NCBI GenBank assembly: GCA_021292165.1
Contig: CM037876.1
Coordinates: forward strand, 285,732,521 to 285,796,520
DNA length: 64,000 nucleotides
Reading direction: 5' to 3'
Source of the DNA: Shinisaurus crocodilurus
Lineage: Eukaryota > Chordata > Lepidosauria > Squamata > Shinisauridae
Made by a program: the position numbers and the translations under genes. The notes beneath the pieces were generated by a model, which did no database searches, had not been told where the DNA came from, and saw only the letters and a program-made list of their open reading frames with translations. Positions 22,600 through 32,864 of this stretch are shown piece after piece; the stretch's first letter is position 1; every line of letters begins with the position of its first letter.

Positions 22600-22990
22600 T
22601 ATTATCTTGATAATTCTTGTATCAATTTCATAAATAAACTCCTGGTGCCAGAAAGACGATAAAGAAGGTGCCAGGAGTATTTCTGGGGAGTATTTCTGGG
22701 GAGGGTATTCCCCAGCTGGGGTGCCACCAATAAAAAGGCCCTCTCTCTAGTAGCCACCTGCCTCAGTTCACTTGGTAGAGCCCTGAAGAAGATTGAGGTA
22801 GGGATACACAGAATAATGTGATCTGTCAGGTAAGCTGATCCCAAGCTGTTAAGTGTTTTCAAAATTAAAACCACCCCTTTAAAGTCACCCCAGAAATGTA
22901 ACCTGGTTATTTCATGACCCTGCCCCAAGGTTCTCCCTCCCATAAATTGAACAGGGTAGCATGAGAGCACTTGTGCAATCCCAGCGTTTG
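22600..22990 (-). mobile_element. L2-like LINE C-terminal fragment (probable)
   Basis: On the minus strand the frame contains VLILKTLNSLGSAYLTDHI and ERAFLLVAPQLGNTLPRN, which resemble the KALNNLGPSYL and RAFSVVAPRLWNSLP blocks of L2 reverse transcriptases. The frame is short and decayed. Confidence 0.6.
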
Positions 22991-23034
22991 GCAAGACAAA
23001 ATGTTTAAAACCACTTTCTCATTTCCTTTTTAAG

Positions 23035-23107
23035 TGGAAATGCCAGAGTGTGAACCTGGGACCTTTTGCATACAAAACATCTGTTCTACCACTGAGCTAT
23101 GACCCTT
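23035..23107 (-). mobile_element. tRNA-derived SINE, head only
   Basis: GTGAACCTGGGACCTTTTGCATACAAAACATCTGTTCTACCACTGAGC-type sequence is the complement of the tRNA-Ala-like head; the body is missing. The next SINE copy starts 20 bases later. Confidence 0.7.
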
Positions 23108-23124
23108 TATGATATATTCATTTG

Positions 23125-23312
23125 ATAGTAATCTGCCTTATACTGAGTCAGAGCAGTGTTATCTAATCTATGTGGCAGTGGCTCTGGAGGCCTTCTGGCC
23201 AAGGTCCTTCTCAGCCCTGCTACCAGAGATCCCTTTTAACTAGGGATGCGATGGACTGAACCTGGGACACTCGGCATGCAAAGCAGGTGCTCCATTCCTG
23301 AGCTGCAGCTTC
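23125..23312 (-). mobile_element. tRNA-Ala-derived SINE, diverged
   Basis: CTGCCTTATACTGAGTCAGA (3' end complement) to GGCATGCAAAGCAGGTGCTC and TGAGCTGCAGC (head complement), with a diverged centre. Confidence 0.75.
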
Positions 23313-23415
23313 TTCCTTCACTTCTGCCGCTACTCACAGGTCCCTGAAACAACCTTTTCAGCAAGATACGTGATTAGTTGTATTTCCATATCGTACGTAC
23401 CTAAGTTTCAAATCA

Positions 23416-23868
23416 GAAAGGGCTTGTTCGCACGACACGGGAACCGTGGAGGAGCAGAAGTCCCCTGTGGTTCCCATGTCGTGTGCACGCCGACCGGGGG
23501 TGCCCCCGCAGGACAGCCGCGCGCCGGACGCACGCAAAGTGACTATGGTCAGTAGAGGGGTAAGCCCCTACCGCGCGTGGCCACCGTGCCGTGTGAACAG
23601 CGGGCGACCATCCCGCGGGGTCCGCACAGAGGCGGCAGCCCAGAGCAGCTGGAGCTGCGGCCGCTCCAGCCTGTAGGGGCAAACGGCCCCTCTGGGCATC
23701 CCGGGGCCCCACCCCCTAGCGCCGGGAGGCCCGCACTGCGGTGCGGGGTCTGTGGGGTCCGCCCACGTGCACGGGGCACAGGTCGTCTGCGGTTTCCCGC
23801 TGGACCCCACGGACGGGCCCGTGATGCCTCCCCCGCCCACAGCCTGGGTCGTGCAAACCGGCCCAAAG
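23416..23868. mobile_element. GC-rich inverted-repeat DNA element (not a CpG island)
   Basis: The block is strikingly GC- and CpG-rich against an AT-rich background. Its ends are inverted: GGGCTTGTTCGCACGAC at the left and GTCGTGCAAACCGGCCC at the right. A nested inverted pair (ACACGGGAACCGTGG and ACCACAGG/GGTTCCCATGTCGTGT) lies at the left end. That argues for a nonautonomous DNA transposon, with AAA on both sides as the only candidate target site. Overlapping frames on both strands are a consequence of the GC content. Confidence 0.65.
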
Positions 23869-24239
23869 TCTGGCTGTTCTTTTTCCTTCAGCGAACTGAG
23901 ACTGAACCACAATTATATCCAACCTGCTGAAACTGAATTCAAATTAGTGCTGAGCGGAGTATTTTGCCCAGCTTTCACCCCTGGTGTTTGCAGGTGGATG
24001 GGGTGAAAATCCCCCCCTTGGATTTTTGCCATCTTCAGGGTGTGGAAGAAATTTCTGATTTATTTTTTTTCGGGCTGGGGAGGGAGACTTATAACAAATA
24101 TGAGGCCGCAGAGGGTTGTGCTGATGTTTCTTTTAACTAGGGTTTGCCACTGCTACAAGCGGTGGTAGAGCTGCAATAAGCACTAGCAGTCTGGCTGTGT
24201 TTTTCTGAGAACTTAATGGCTAAATAAATAAATAGATAC

Positions 24240-24490
24240 TAAAAGGGCCAGTAAGGGCGGCAGAGGGACTGCACCCCCTTGAAGAAAACACCAAGCGGCT
24301 GGTGATGTCACAACGGGGAGACAGCTGGGGGAGTGGGAAACTTATTTAATAAGTGGCTTAAATAATAAGTAATTCACGGAGGTTTATAAAGGCAGTTTTC
24401 GTAACGCTGGGCGGGAACCCTGAGGGTGGAAGCCCCAGCAGCTCTGAGGGAGACGGTCTAGGATGGGAGCATGGCCCTATGGGAACCATG
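24240..24490 (+). repeat. Unclassified interspersed repeat, copy B
   Basis: Direct-orientation relative of 22164-22430, about 2.1 kb downstream. It differs by substitutions and small indels, so the two are not a recent local duplication. The preceding TAAATAAATAAATAG run could be the tail of another element. Confidence 0.7.
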
Positions 24491-26299
24491 CTGCTTGATG
24501 GCATAGCATTGTTCCTGGGGGATTCTTGATTAAAACAAACAAACAAACATGGCTTCCCCCACAGTTGCTTAAATAATGCCTTGCTAACAAATCTGTTTTT
24601 TTTTAAAGCTGAGAGTTCATGTGATCATTCATGTTATTGGGTTCGACCCATAGCCTGCTTTCTATTGACAGAAGGGCTCCACTCACAGAATTTATTTATT
24701 TATTTATTATATTTATGCCCCACCTTTTTTCCTGCAAGGAACCCAAGGCCAAGGCGGCTTACATAATCCTCCTCCTCCTCTCCATTTTATCCTCACAACA
24801 GAAGGTCCTTCTTCCTGGTTCCCCCCTCTGCACCACAGCTCACCCCATTCAAGAGGGTCCCCTGACTGTCTGTGTAGCATTTTCAGGGAGAGGAGGGAAT
24901 CCACTGGGGAAATCAGCTCCCAGCTGCACATGCCTCCGGAGTTCAGTATTAGAGGGAGTGAACCTGCAGTAAAGTACCCAGAACAGAGTTTAAACACTTT
25001 TAATGCCTGGTTAGGAGAGGAAAACACACGCGCACACACGCACACACCATCATGGCCATCATTCCTGAGATTAGATGCCTTGTAGTTTCAGTTCTGTATT
25101 TGTGCCTTTACACTCATATTTGCAGTGTTTACTGATATAAGCACATAGTTACGCACTCCCACAGTCAGGAGGGGGAATTCTCCTCTTCTTCTTTCTTCGT
25201 ATCATGCAGAGTGGCTACCATGCTTCATTCAACTGTCCTTGGAGCCTGGAGTTGAAAAGCATTATAAATCCAGCTGTGTGCTTGTTAATCCATGTTTCAA
25301 CTCAGAGGCCAGTCTAGGATGAAATCTCTGTGAGGCACTGGGTTGCGTGGGAGGTGTTAACCCATAGCAACCATTTTCTGAGAACTTAATGACTGAAACC
25401 AGAATCGTGCTTAAGTATTAAGGATGCCATTTAGGGTGGATTTGACTGCTGTACTTCACAATTTGTCTGGCCACCTCACTTACCTGTCTTGAGCTCTGTG
25501 GTGACTGGCTTTATATCTCCCACCTTGCACATTTCTCTTGGATCAGCTTATCCTTTCTCAGCAGCAGGTGTTCGGAGAGGAACAGTGCTACCTTTTAAAC
25601 AGCTTTCTGAGTAAGCATAGCAAATTGGCATAATGTCCTTCTTCCTCCACAAGTTGCTTCAGGCAGTGGATAATTGCACAGTGGCTTTAAAATTCACCTT
25701 TTCATGGCTAATTTAGAATCAGCTGTCACTTGTGGCTGAGAAATCCATCTTCGTTCGCACTGAGAATGCGTTTTTAATTTGTGCTAAGCTCCCTGAAAGT
25801 TCTCAGCATTATATCAAGTGCCTGGTGGAACTTCCAACAAGGTGGCATCTGAGATGCTGGGACCACAGTGATCTCAGAGCCAAAGCATTTCAGGAGTTGG
25901 AATCCTGGCACATGAGTTATAACTGTATCAGATGTTGGGGACAAACAATGACGTGGCTATCTCCTTTGTGCTGGGCCAGCTCTAGGATTGGCAAGTGGGG
26001 CACCAAAGCAGGGGCTCACCTCCCATGGCAGTCCCCCTTACTTTGGTGGCTAAGCAGCATGGCAGCTTCCTTCCAGTTCCGTTGCTGCAGGTTCAGCAAT
26101 AGCAAAAAGTGCTGTCTGTGTCTGGCGCCTGCCATTTTGATTCCTCCACAATGTCCCTGGGCCCTGATGTAGCATCTCTTTGGAGCAATGCCATGTCAGT
26201 TGGGTGTAGGTGTTTTATGGAAGAATTAAAATGGTGTCTGCGGTCACCCAGTCTCCAGCTCTGGGCAAAGGAAAAATAACAGTGTAATTCCCATAGGGC
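24491..26299. other. Mostly unclassified non-coding stretch
   Basis: Apart from the MIR-like half at 24690-24805, nothing is recognisable. A 146-codon frame at 25732-26172 begins at a GTG and resembles no family I know; I regard it as chance. Confidence 0.5.
24690..24805 (-). mobile_element. MIR-like SINE, 3' half only
   Basis: The TTTATTTATTTATTATATTT tail complement, GCAAGGAACCCAAGGC and TCCATTTTATCCTCACAAC are present; the core and tRNA head are missing. Confidence 0.8.
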
Positions 26300-26448
26300 T
26301 TGTCTGAGTGTGGAAAGCTAAGCAGGGTCAGGCCTGGTTATTACTTGGATGGGAGACCCCTCCTCTAGTTTCCTGCATTGAGCAGGGGGCTGGACTCGAT
26401 GGCCTTGCAGGCCCCTTCCAACTCTATGATCCTATGAATCTATGAAAA
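26300..26448 (+). mobile_element. Chimeric SINE: 5S rRNA-derived head and CR1-like tail
   Basis: Positions 26300-26358 match roughly nucleotides 35-95 of vertebrate 5S rRNA (GGAAAGCTAAGCAGGGTC, CTTGGATGGGAGACC), including the internal control elements used by TFIIIA/Pol III. A short linker (CCTCCTCTAGTTTCC) leads into TGCATTGAGCAGGGGG, GGACTCGATGGCC and CCAACTCTATGATCC, a CR1 3' tail that would let CR1 machinery mobilise it. The same junction occurs at 55610-55757, so this is a family and not a chance fusion. Confidence 0.75.
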
Positions 26449-26454
26449 ACAACT

Positions 26455-26745
26455 CATACAGTTGTCCGAACTCTCCAGGCCTGCCCGCCCCGCCCCAGGA
26501 GGACCTTCTCGGCCCTTCCCTGGCAGAGGCGGCGGCCTGCGGGATGCTGGGCAACGCGCGGTGGGCAGGAGCGGCCGCTCCGCCCGCCTCCATCCTTCGG
26601 TGGCTTCACCCCCCTGCTCTCGAGCTATGTGCCCCCAAAGCCACTCGAGGGATGGCGACCTATGACTCGCGTGCCCACAGAGCGGTCTCTGCGTGCCAGC
26701 TTTGGTTCACCATCACTGCTCTATATCAACAAACCATTTCTAGCA
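26455..26745. mobile_element. GC-rich end of a hAT-like element (tentative)
   Basis: A GC-rich block ends in ATGACTCGCGTGCCCAC, then TTGGTTCACCATCACTGCTC, words I associate with hAT-like repeat ends. No opposite end or target site was found, so the call is weak. Confidence 0.35.
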
Positions 26746-26899
26746 GCTTTATCTTCACCACCGGGAGCAGGTCTTTTGTAAAGCTAATGGGTCTTAATTG
26801 CCCACTCAAGACCACCCCACCCAAGACCACCCCACCCACCCCAAATACTTTGTATTACAACTGGGAACTCTTATATTGTTGCTGGGAACATTCACTTCC

Positions 26900-27225
26900 C
26901 CTCAGCTACTGTGAGGATCACAGCTGAGCTCAGAGGGAACAGGGGATTTTGAGGGGTGTGGCAGATGATGCTGGTGTCCCCAGGAGGCCTGTCTCCACTG
27001 TACCACTGGGTGTATAATATTGTCCGATATGCTGCCTCCAGGAACGGAGGCACCATGCCTCTGAATACCAATTTCTAGAGAACAACAGTGGGAGAGAGCT
27101 GTTGTGCTCATATTGTCCTTGTGGGCTTCCCATAGGCGTCTGGTTAACCACTGTGGGAAGCAAGATGCTGGAACAGAGAGGCCTTTGATCTGATCCAGCG
27201 TAACTCTTCTTCTAATGGTCATAAA
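26900..27225 (+). mobile_element. CR1/L3-type LINE 3' region fragment (sense)
   Basis: GTGGGCTTCCCATAGGCGTC, CACTGTGGGAAGCAAGATGC and GATCTGATCCAGC are the complement of the 43825-type copy. The upstream part (GAGGCACCATGCCTCTGAAT) also fits. Confidence 0.7.
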
Positions 27226-28048
27226 AGTGCTTCAAACAGCACAGTTCAGGGAGGTACAGACAAACAGACACAGAACTGTGAAATATGCCGAACTCCCCAA
27301 CGCCCTCGAAAGACACAGCAATTCTTTTGGAGGGTACTTATAAGGTCATCAGTTTACAATGCCTGTCTTTTATCGATTTGGATCTGATAACATCTTTTCA
27401 TTGCGATAAGGGTCTGAAATAGATGGATTCAATTAAGAACCTAAAGAGGAAAAACAACAACAACAACCCTTCATTTGTAAATGTATAATATTTTCTTATT
27501 AAATGGGTTGTCTCACTTCAAAGTATCAGTACACATTTTGAAGTCAAAATAAGTGATGTTTTGTGTGTGTATGGCTGCTTTGCAATATTGGAGCTTTAGA
27601 AGAGGAAGAAACAAAATGCAGATGGAAAATCCATTCTTCAACTTATGCCTCTCAATATATGGCCTGGACATTATGTTTTCCTAAAATGAGGGTTCTGTGT
27701 AAATTCTGGCCTAGGTGCTATAACTGTGGATATGTAGAATTTGCACCTTATTCATCCCGCCCGCCCCCGCCCAAATAAGTATAAGTATAAGTAATAAGAT
27801 AATTTTGTCATTCTGTGTGAGTTTTTTAAATAGTACACAATAAGTTCATTCTCCTTGCCTGCCGTTCTATATTACCACATTTTGATCTTTCCACGGATGT
27901 CAACCTGTTTTGCAACGTATAACCTTAGTGGTGAAACTTTCACGGGACTACTTCACCATGAGCAAATTGTAAATGTAAAACATAAGCTGCCTACCACGGG
28001 CATAATTGTTGTGTGAATCAGCCCAGCGATAAGATGCAGAAACAGCTT
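27226..28048. other. Unclassified non-coding stretch
   Basis: AT-rich, no recognised element. 28469-29270 is similar. Confidence 0.5.
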
Positions 28049-28062
28049 TTGCGCGCGCGCGC

Positions 28063-28097
<35 letters not shown>

Positions 28098-28102
28098 TTT
28101 TA
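28049..28102. repeat. (CG)n(TG)n microsatellite
   Basis: Alternating purine-pyrimidine GCGCGCGCGCG followed by about 18 TG units, a sequence class with Z-DNA potential. Confidence 0.95.
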
Positions 28103-28327
28103 AAGAGAACAGGGCACTGGTTAAAATAATAAAGGATTAACAACATCCCTCAGAGGAGAAGAGACAGCCCAACAATTCTTCCTCTCCTAGGGTTGCCAGC
28201 TTTTAAAAAATAGTAATCTCTGCTCCGGTGCCTTTAAGCAACTTGATTGGTAGAAATCAGCAGATGAAGCTGCTATTAAAGCCAAAGTAATCCAAAACAT
28301 CTGGAGGGTTCAGGTTGAGGAAGGCTG

Positions 28328-28468
28328 GTCTACACTGCCTGACAGCTGCTCTCCAGAGTTTCAGATTGGTGTTTCCCAGCCCCACCTGGAGATGCTGGGG
28401 ATCAAACTCGGGACCTTCTGCATACAATGCATGTCCTCTTCCACTGACCTACGGCCTTTCTGTAGGCA
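28328..28468 (-). mobile_element. tRNA-derived SINE, partial
   Basis: CTGACAGCTGCTCTCCAGAG, GGAGATGCTGGGGATCAAAC and GACCTTCTGCATACAATGCA are the complement of the family head and first part of the body. Just upstream (28285-28325) is half of a hAT-like MITE (ACATCTGGAGGGTTCAGG). Confidence 0.72.
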
Positions 28469-29270
28469 CAATAAGAGGAACTGATTTGGGAAAAGAGTGT
28501 CCCATGCTGTAGGATGGGGTTAATTGTGGAACCCAGGTCTGAAATGGTCAAAGACTATTGCTTTAGTGCATTTTGATCCTGTTAACATTAGAAAGTTGTA
28601 CATTTTTAATGAATTTGACATACTCATCTAGCGTGTCAGTCATGTCAATTGTCTATTCTCCCTCCCTACAAATAACTTCTACCGGCTTCCATATTATTTA
28701 TGTAAATGGTATGTAGCAACGCCTGTCTCTTTCCCCTGTGTGCTATTTTGGTTACATGGTGACTTCATATTTTGAACTAAGACGCTGGATCTTATTATTA
28801 TTTAACAGCCATGGACAAAAGCCTCTTGTAATTATAAGATTAGCTGGAGTTACACTGTGTTTTCATTCTGCCTTAAGTCCACGGGTGTGCGAATACATGT
28901 GCTCTTTGACCGAAAGTGTGATCTGACCTTTTGGCTAGGAATCTGCTGTTAGCCTATAGGTTTTTGTGGTGTTCAAAAGGCGTAAGCCTTAAGGAGTAGG
29001 CTTGTTGTGCTAGGCAATATTTACACTTAGTTTCATTGCTGGATGGAAGAAAAGGTAGGTACCGATACATGCAAACTTTGCTGGGGAGGAGTACATGGGT
29101 GATTATGTTAGAAGAAGTGCTGGCAGTTTGCTCACAAATGAATGCCACCTCATCAGAAATATTTAATGAACTGGATGGTCGCAGCTTGTTTGCATGCATT
29201 CTCTGCCTGTAACTATCATCTGCTACATATCATAATCTGGCACATGCCAATGACAGTGGACAGATAGGGT

Positions 29271-30135
29271 AGCCAGGTGTCCTCTTTTACAAGGTACAGT
29301 CCTCTATTTGAAGGCGCCCTCTATTTGAAGGGCTGTCCTGTCTAATTCAGCTGTTGTCAGGAGCTGCCCCTATTCAACGTGCAAATCCTTTGCTGAGGGA
29401 ACTGCACTGGCTGCCTACTCGCTACTGGGCCAGGTTTAAGGTCTTGGTTCTAGTGTATAAGGCCCTAAACAACTTGGGACCAGGATACCTGAGAGAATGC
29501 CTTGTATCTTATCAACCTGCTCGATCACTGAGGTCATCGGAGGACATGCTCCTGGTCCTGCATGAACCTGTGGCCCGACTGGAGTCCACCAGGAGAAGAG
29601 TCTTCACTGTGGTGGCTCCATTCCTCTGGAATTCCCTGCGTCTGGAGGTCAGGCAGGCACCAACATTATGTTGTTTTCGGCACCTCCTGAAAACATCTTT
29701 ATTTCAGAAAGCCTTCCTTGGTTGACCAGCCACTTTTGTTTTGTTCTGTTTTACTGATATTCTGTTTTAATATAGTGTTTTATTCTTTCTATCTTTTTTA
29801 TCTTGTTATTGTGTTTTAAATTGTTGTATACCACTTTGATGGCTTTTTAACACGTAAGGCAGTATAAGTAAATAATTCCAGTTTAAAGATAATGACCCGA
29901 AAGAACTGTTGCCCGTCAACAAAACACCTGAACCAGCAGGCACACAGGTCTCCTGATCACAGTCTTCCACTCTGGTGAGATGCACTGTATTCCTATTTAA
30001 ATTAGAATAATTATTTCTAAATTTACATCTATACATATAAATTAGCACATGCAAACATTATGCAAATCACCGACCGCATCTCTTTTGGTGATGTATTTCC
30101 TCTGTTTAGGTGATTCATAAGTGGCCACCCTATAG
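29271..30135. mobile_element. TIR DNA element ('TAGGGTGGCCAC') interrupted by an L2
   Basis: The ends TAGGGTAGCCAGGTGTCC and AAGTGGCCACCCTA are inverted. The body (CAGTCCTCTATTTGAAGG, CACACAGGTCTCCTGATCACAG, TGAGATGCACTGTATTCC) matches the complement of 61124-61497. The L2 at 29358-29873 sits inside. Frames within it are accidental. Confidence 0.72.
29358..29873 (+). mobile_element. L2-like LINE 3' end with RT C-terminus, flanked by target-site duplication
   Basis: The longest convincing retroelement frame here (about 29354-29722) encodes the C-terminus of an L2-clade RT: LRELHWLPTRYWARFKVLVL, VYKALNNLGPGYL, the ARSLRSSEDMLLV region, VVAPFLWNSLRLEV and FRHLLKTSLFQKAF. A 150-bp 3' UTR ends AGTAAATAATTCCAG. 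The flanks TAATTCAG and TAATTCCAG look like its target site. It is 5' truncated, lacks all catalytic motifs, and splits an older TIR element (29271-30135). Confidence 0.85.
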
Positions 30136-31190
30136 ACAGGAGGGGTCCACAAAAGTTGCCAGTGGGCCAGCAGCAACCACAAATCTCCCTGAGGACCCCA
30201 TGCTTCAGGTTGCCCAGCACAAAATTAGACACTCCTCCTCTTCCCTCAGTTTTCTTCCCATCTCAGAAAACTCAGAAGTTGGAAGGGTCTCTCACTTCAT
30301 GCAGCGTGGGAGAGACAAGCCCTGCCCATCTTCTAGTATATGAGGAGACGTTGGGGAAAAGGAGGGGCCAGTTTCCCATTTCATACCAGGCTTTGGAAGC
30401 AGCAAGAGAGATTCTCAAATTCAGGGCACAAACATGATTTTTTGGGGGGGCACAGCACAAACTTGTAAGATAGTTGCCCTCCACCCACCCACCCACATAC
30501 GCAGTGATCATATCTCTTATATACAATCCCATGAGTCATGAAAGAAAAGTTTCTGTTTTAATTTGGAAGTTACTTTTTCCACATTTCTGAAATTACACCA
30601 TGGCTCCCGCTGTGGCTTTTCTGCTATGCCTCCCCACTCCCCTTTTTGCTTTTTTTGTTTAGCATAACACTCAATCTGAACAAGTGTCTTACAAAGCTTG
30701 CTAGCTATTTTGTAACTTTTGGGTTGGTCCTAATTCCTAATAAAGGTATTATCTTGTTGGGGTTTCAATTTTTTAAATTCTAATGTACCAAAATGGCTGC
30801 AAATATTTTATAAGTAGACTAATTCACTTTAAAGCTTTGGGGGGGGGTTCATTGTAAAATCATGAAATGCTTGAGGAGTTTTTATCCTTTAACTTCTTTT
30901 AGTTCCCTTAGTTTAAAGCTCCTTACATTTCTGGCTGCTTGATTTGTATTTAACAGCTACGTATGGCAGTATGGGGTGTGCATGCACAGGTGCATATGTG
31001 AGAGAACTAGACTTTTACGCACACATATTTTGGACCTGTAAATCCTACCAGTTACACTGGCTCCCTCTGTCCCTGGGATCACTGTCCCTAATTATTGTGG
31101 TGTTCTGCCCCTCCCTCCTGCCTATTCTCAAGGAACTCTGGGTCTAGTAGTTCTTGAGAGAGCATGTCACATAGGAAAGCACACATTTCA
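30136..31190. other. Unclassified non-coding stretch
   Basis: No family recognised. GGGGGGGTTCATTGTAAAATCATGAAATGCTTGA-type sequence at 30840-30873 recurs at 31839-31872 (see findings). Confidence 0.5.
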
Positions 31191-31470
31191 TAGAATCATA
31201 GAATCATAGAAAAGTAGAGTTGGAAGGGGCCTACCAAGCCATCGAGTCCAACCCCCCGCTCAATGCAGGAATCCAGGTCAAAGCATCCCCGACAGATGGC
31301 TGTCCAGCCGCACCTTGAATGCCTCCAGAGTGGGAGAGCTCACCACCTCCCTAGGTAGTTGGTTCCATTGTCTTATTGCTCTGACAGTCAGGAAATTTAT
31401 CCTGATGTTTAGGTGGAATCTGGGTTCCTGTAACTTGAGCCCATTATTCCGTGTCCTGCAAACTGTCTTT
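31191..31470 (-). mobile_element. CR1 LINE 3' end, 5' truncated
   Basis: It is very similar to 21017-21246 with a longer AGAATCATAGAATCATAG tail and about 25 more bases at the 5' side. The two are members of one young subfamily. Confidence 0.9.
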
Positions 31471-31678
31471 CAAACTACAAGTCCTAGTTAAACTGCACAA
31501 GCACACTCCCTTTGTTCTAGAGAAGGGCCTGGGTGAGCGATTCACTGTTCAGAATGTTGTATGTTCTGCTCTAGTGCTGGTTCTGCTTGGCTCCAGAAAA
31601 CCTCACAAGATCTGGACAGCGGGTGCATAGATACATGGAAATAATTTTTCTGTAAATATCCTCAAGCATGATCTGCAA

Positions 31679-31813
31679 CAGGGGTGGGCAACTTGTGGCC
31701 CTCCAGATGTTGTGGCCTACGACTCCCATCATCCCTCACCATTGACTAAGCTGACTAGGGCTGATAGGAGTTGTTGGTCAAAACATCTGGAGGACCACAA
31801 GTTGCCCACTCCG
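31679..31813. mobile_element. hAT-like palindromic MITE
   Basis: The ends CAGGGGTGGGCAACTTGTGG and CCACAAGTTGCCCACTCC are inverted; CCCTCCAGATGTTGTGGCC pairs with the AACATCTGGAGG arm. Flanks ATCTGCAA and GTCTACAA match at 6 of 8. It is close to the 1809-1940 subfamily. Confidence 0.75.
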
Positions 31814-32806
31814 GTCTACAATTTACCCTCAATTTTTTGGGGGGGTTCATTGTAAAATCATGAAATGCTTGAAAAATTTTACCCTTATGATAATGGGGTT
31901 GGAGCCTGAGCACGCCCTAGTCCCTGCCTGGATTTCCCAGCTCTGGTAAAGTGTACCTACCCTCCCCCAGTACTTGGGCCCTGCTCACAACTTCCAAGTA
32001 TCTTGTCCAGCGTGAACTGAGACTCTCCTCTCCTGAGTCTTCTGCGCATGACAGAGGGCTCAAGGGAGGGGTGAGGTTAGTGGCAACAACAAATAACGGT
32101 TGGCTACTAAAGGCAGCCAGATTTTCTTGAGCCCTGCTGTACTGCTTTTGCCATATTCTAGTCCTTGCTCTCTTAGCCTTCCTGCCTTCCTTTATTCTTT
32201 CCTTTCCCTTTTTTAAAGGTAAGTTTCTAGTCCCTCTGGTTCTGGAGATACTGGGGGAAATATGCCGACAGTATTCTGACTAATTCTTCAGTTAGAAGCG
32301 ATCCTCTTCCTGCCCAGGACATTTCTAGAGCCATTTGGAGTATTTTCTCTGCAAGCACTTGGATCTGGTGCAGTCAGTATCTGTTTGTAGCACATGATGA
32401 GGTCTGGGTTGTGTGTCTTTCTGCAGGAGAAGCTGATTTACGGACAGTCTTGCCTTGCAGCTGGGGACAGAGGGACTGGATCGGTTAGCTCTTTGTTCCA
32501 AACTAGGTCGGGGACATTCTGAAGCAAAATTGTTTTGTCCTGTGGAGTGCTATGGCCTTGCGGTGTTCTGAAACAAAGGATAAGGTTGCCACATTTTTGT
32601 TTACAAAAATTCCAGTGCCTTGGGCTGAGTGCCACTGCGCATGTGCAGATAATTTTTTTCCATTGTGAAAGGAATGCCAACCTCCCACCTTACCGGGTAT
32701 GAATCTGCTACCTTGCACCTCAGCACTCAGCTCTCCTGCCTGCTGAGGGAGCAGCTGCCACAGATATCTGTGCTGCCTTGGATGCAATGGCAAGCAGCTC
32801 ATTGAC

Positions 32807-32842
<36 letters not shown>

Positions 32843-32864
32843 CGTGCGTGCGTGCACGCATGCA
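32807..32864. repeat. (TG)n with CG-rich end
   Basis: About 13 TG units pass into GCGCGCGCGTGCGTGCGTGC. The long minus-strand frame across it (His-Thr-Ala-Arg repeats) is a by-product. Confidence 0.95.

Noticed and set aside
23416..23868. CpG-island promoter of a host gene
   Set aside because: Inverted terminal repeats bound the GC-rich block and no downstream exon or TATA/Inr arrangement is visible.
25732..26172. 146-codon plus-strand frame
   Set aside because: It starts with GTG, is Trp/Cys-rich without any recognisable domain, and lies in repeat-rich DNA; a chance frame is more likely.
26300..26358. Functional 5S rRNA gene
   Set aside because: Only the middle and 3' control region is present; the 5' third and 3' end are missing and it is fused to a CR1 tail.
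26442..26927. 161-codon plus-strand frame
   Set aside because: It begins in a CR1 tail, crosses a GC-rich repeat-like block and ends in a CR1/L3-type fragment, so it is a mosaic of repeats.
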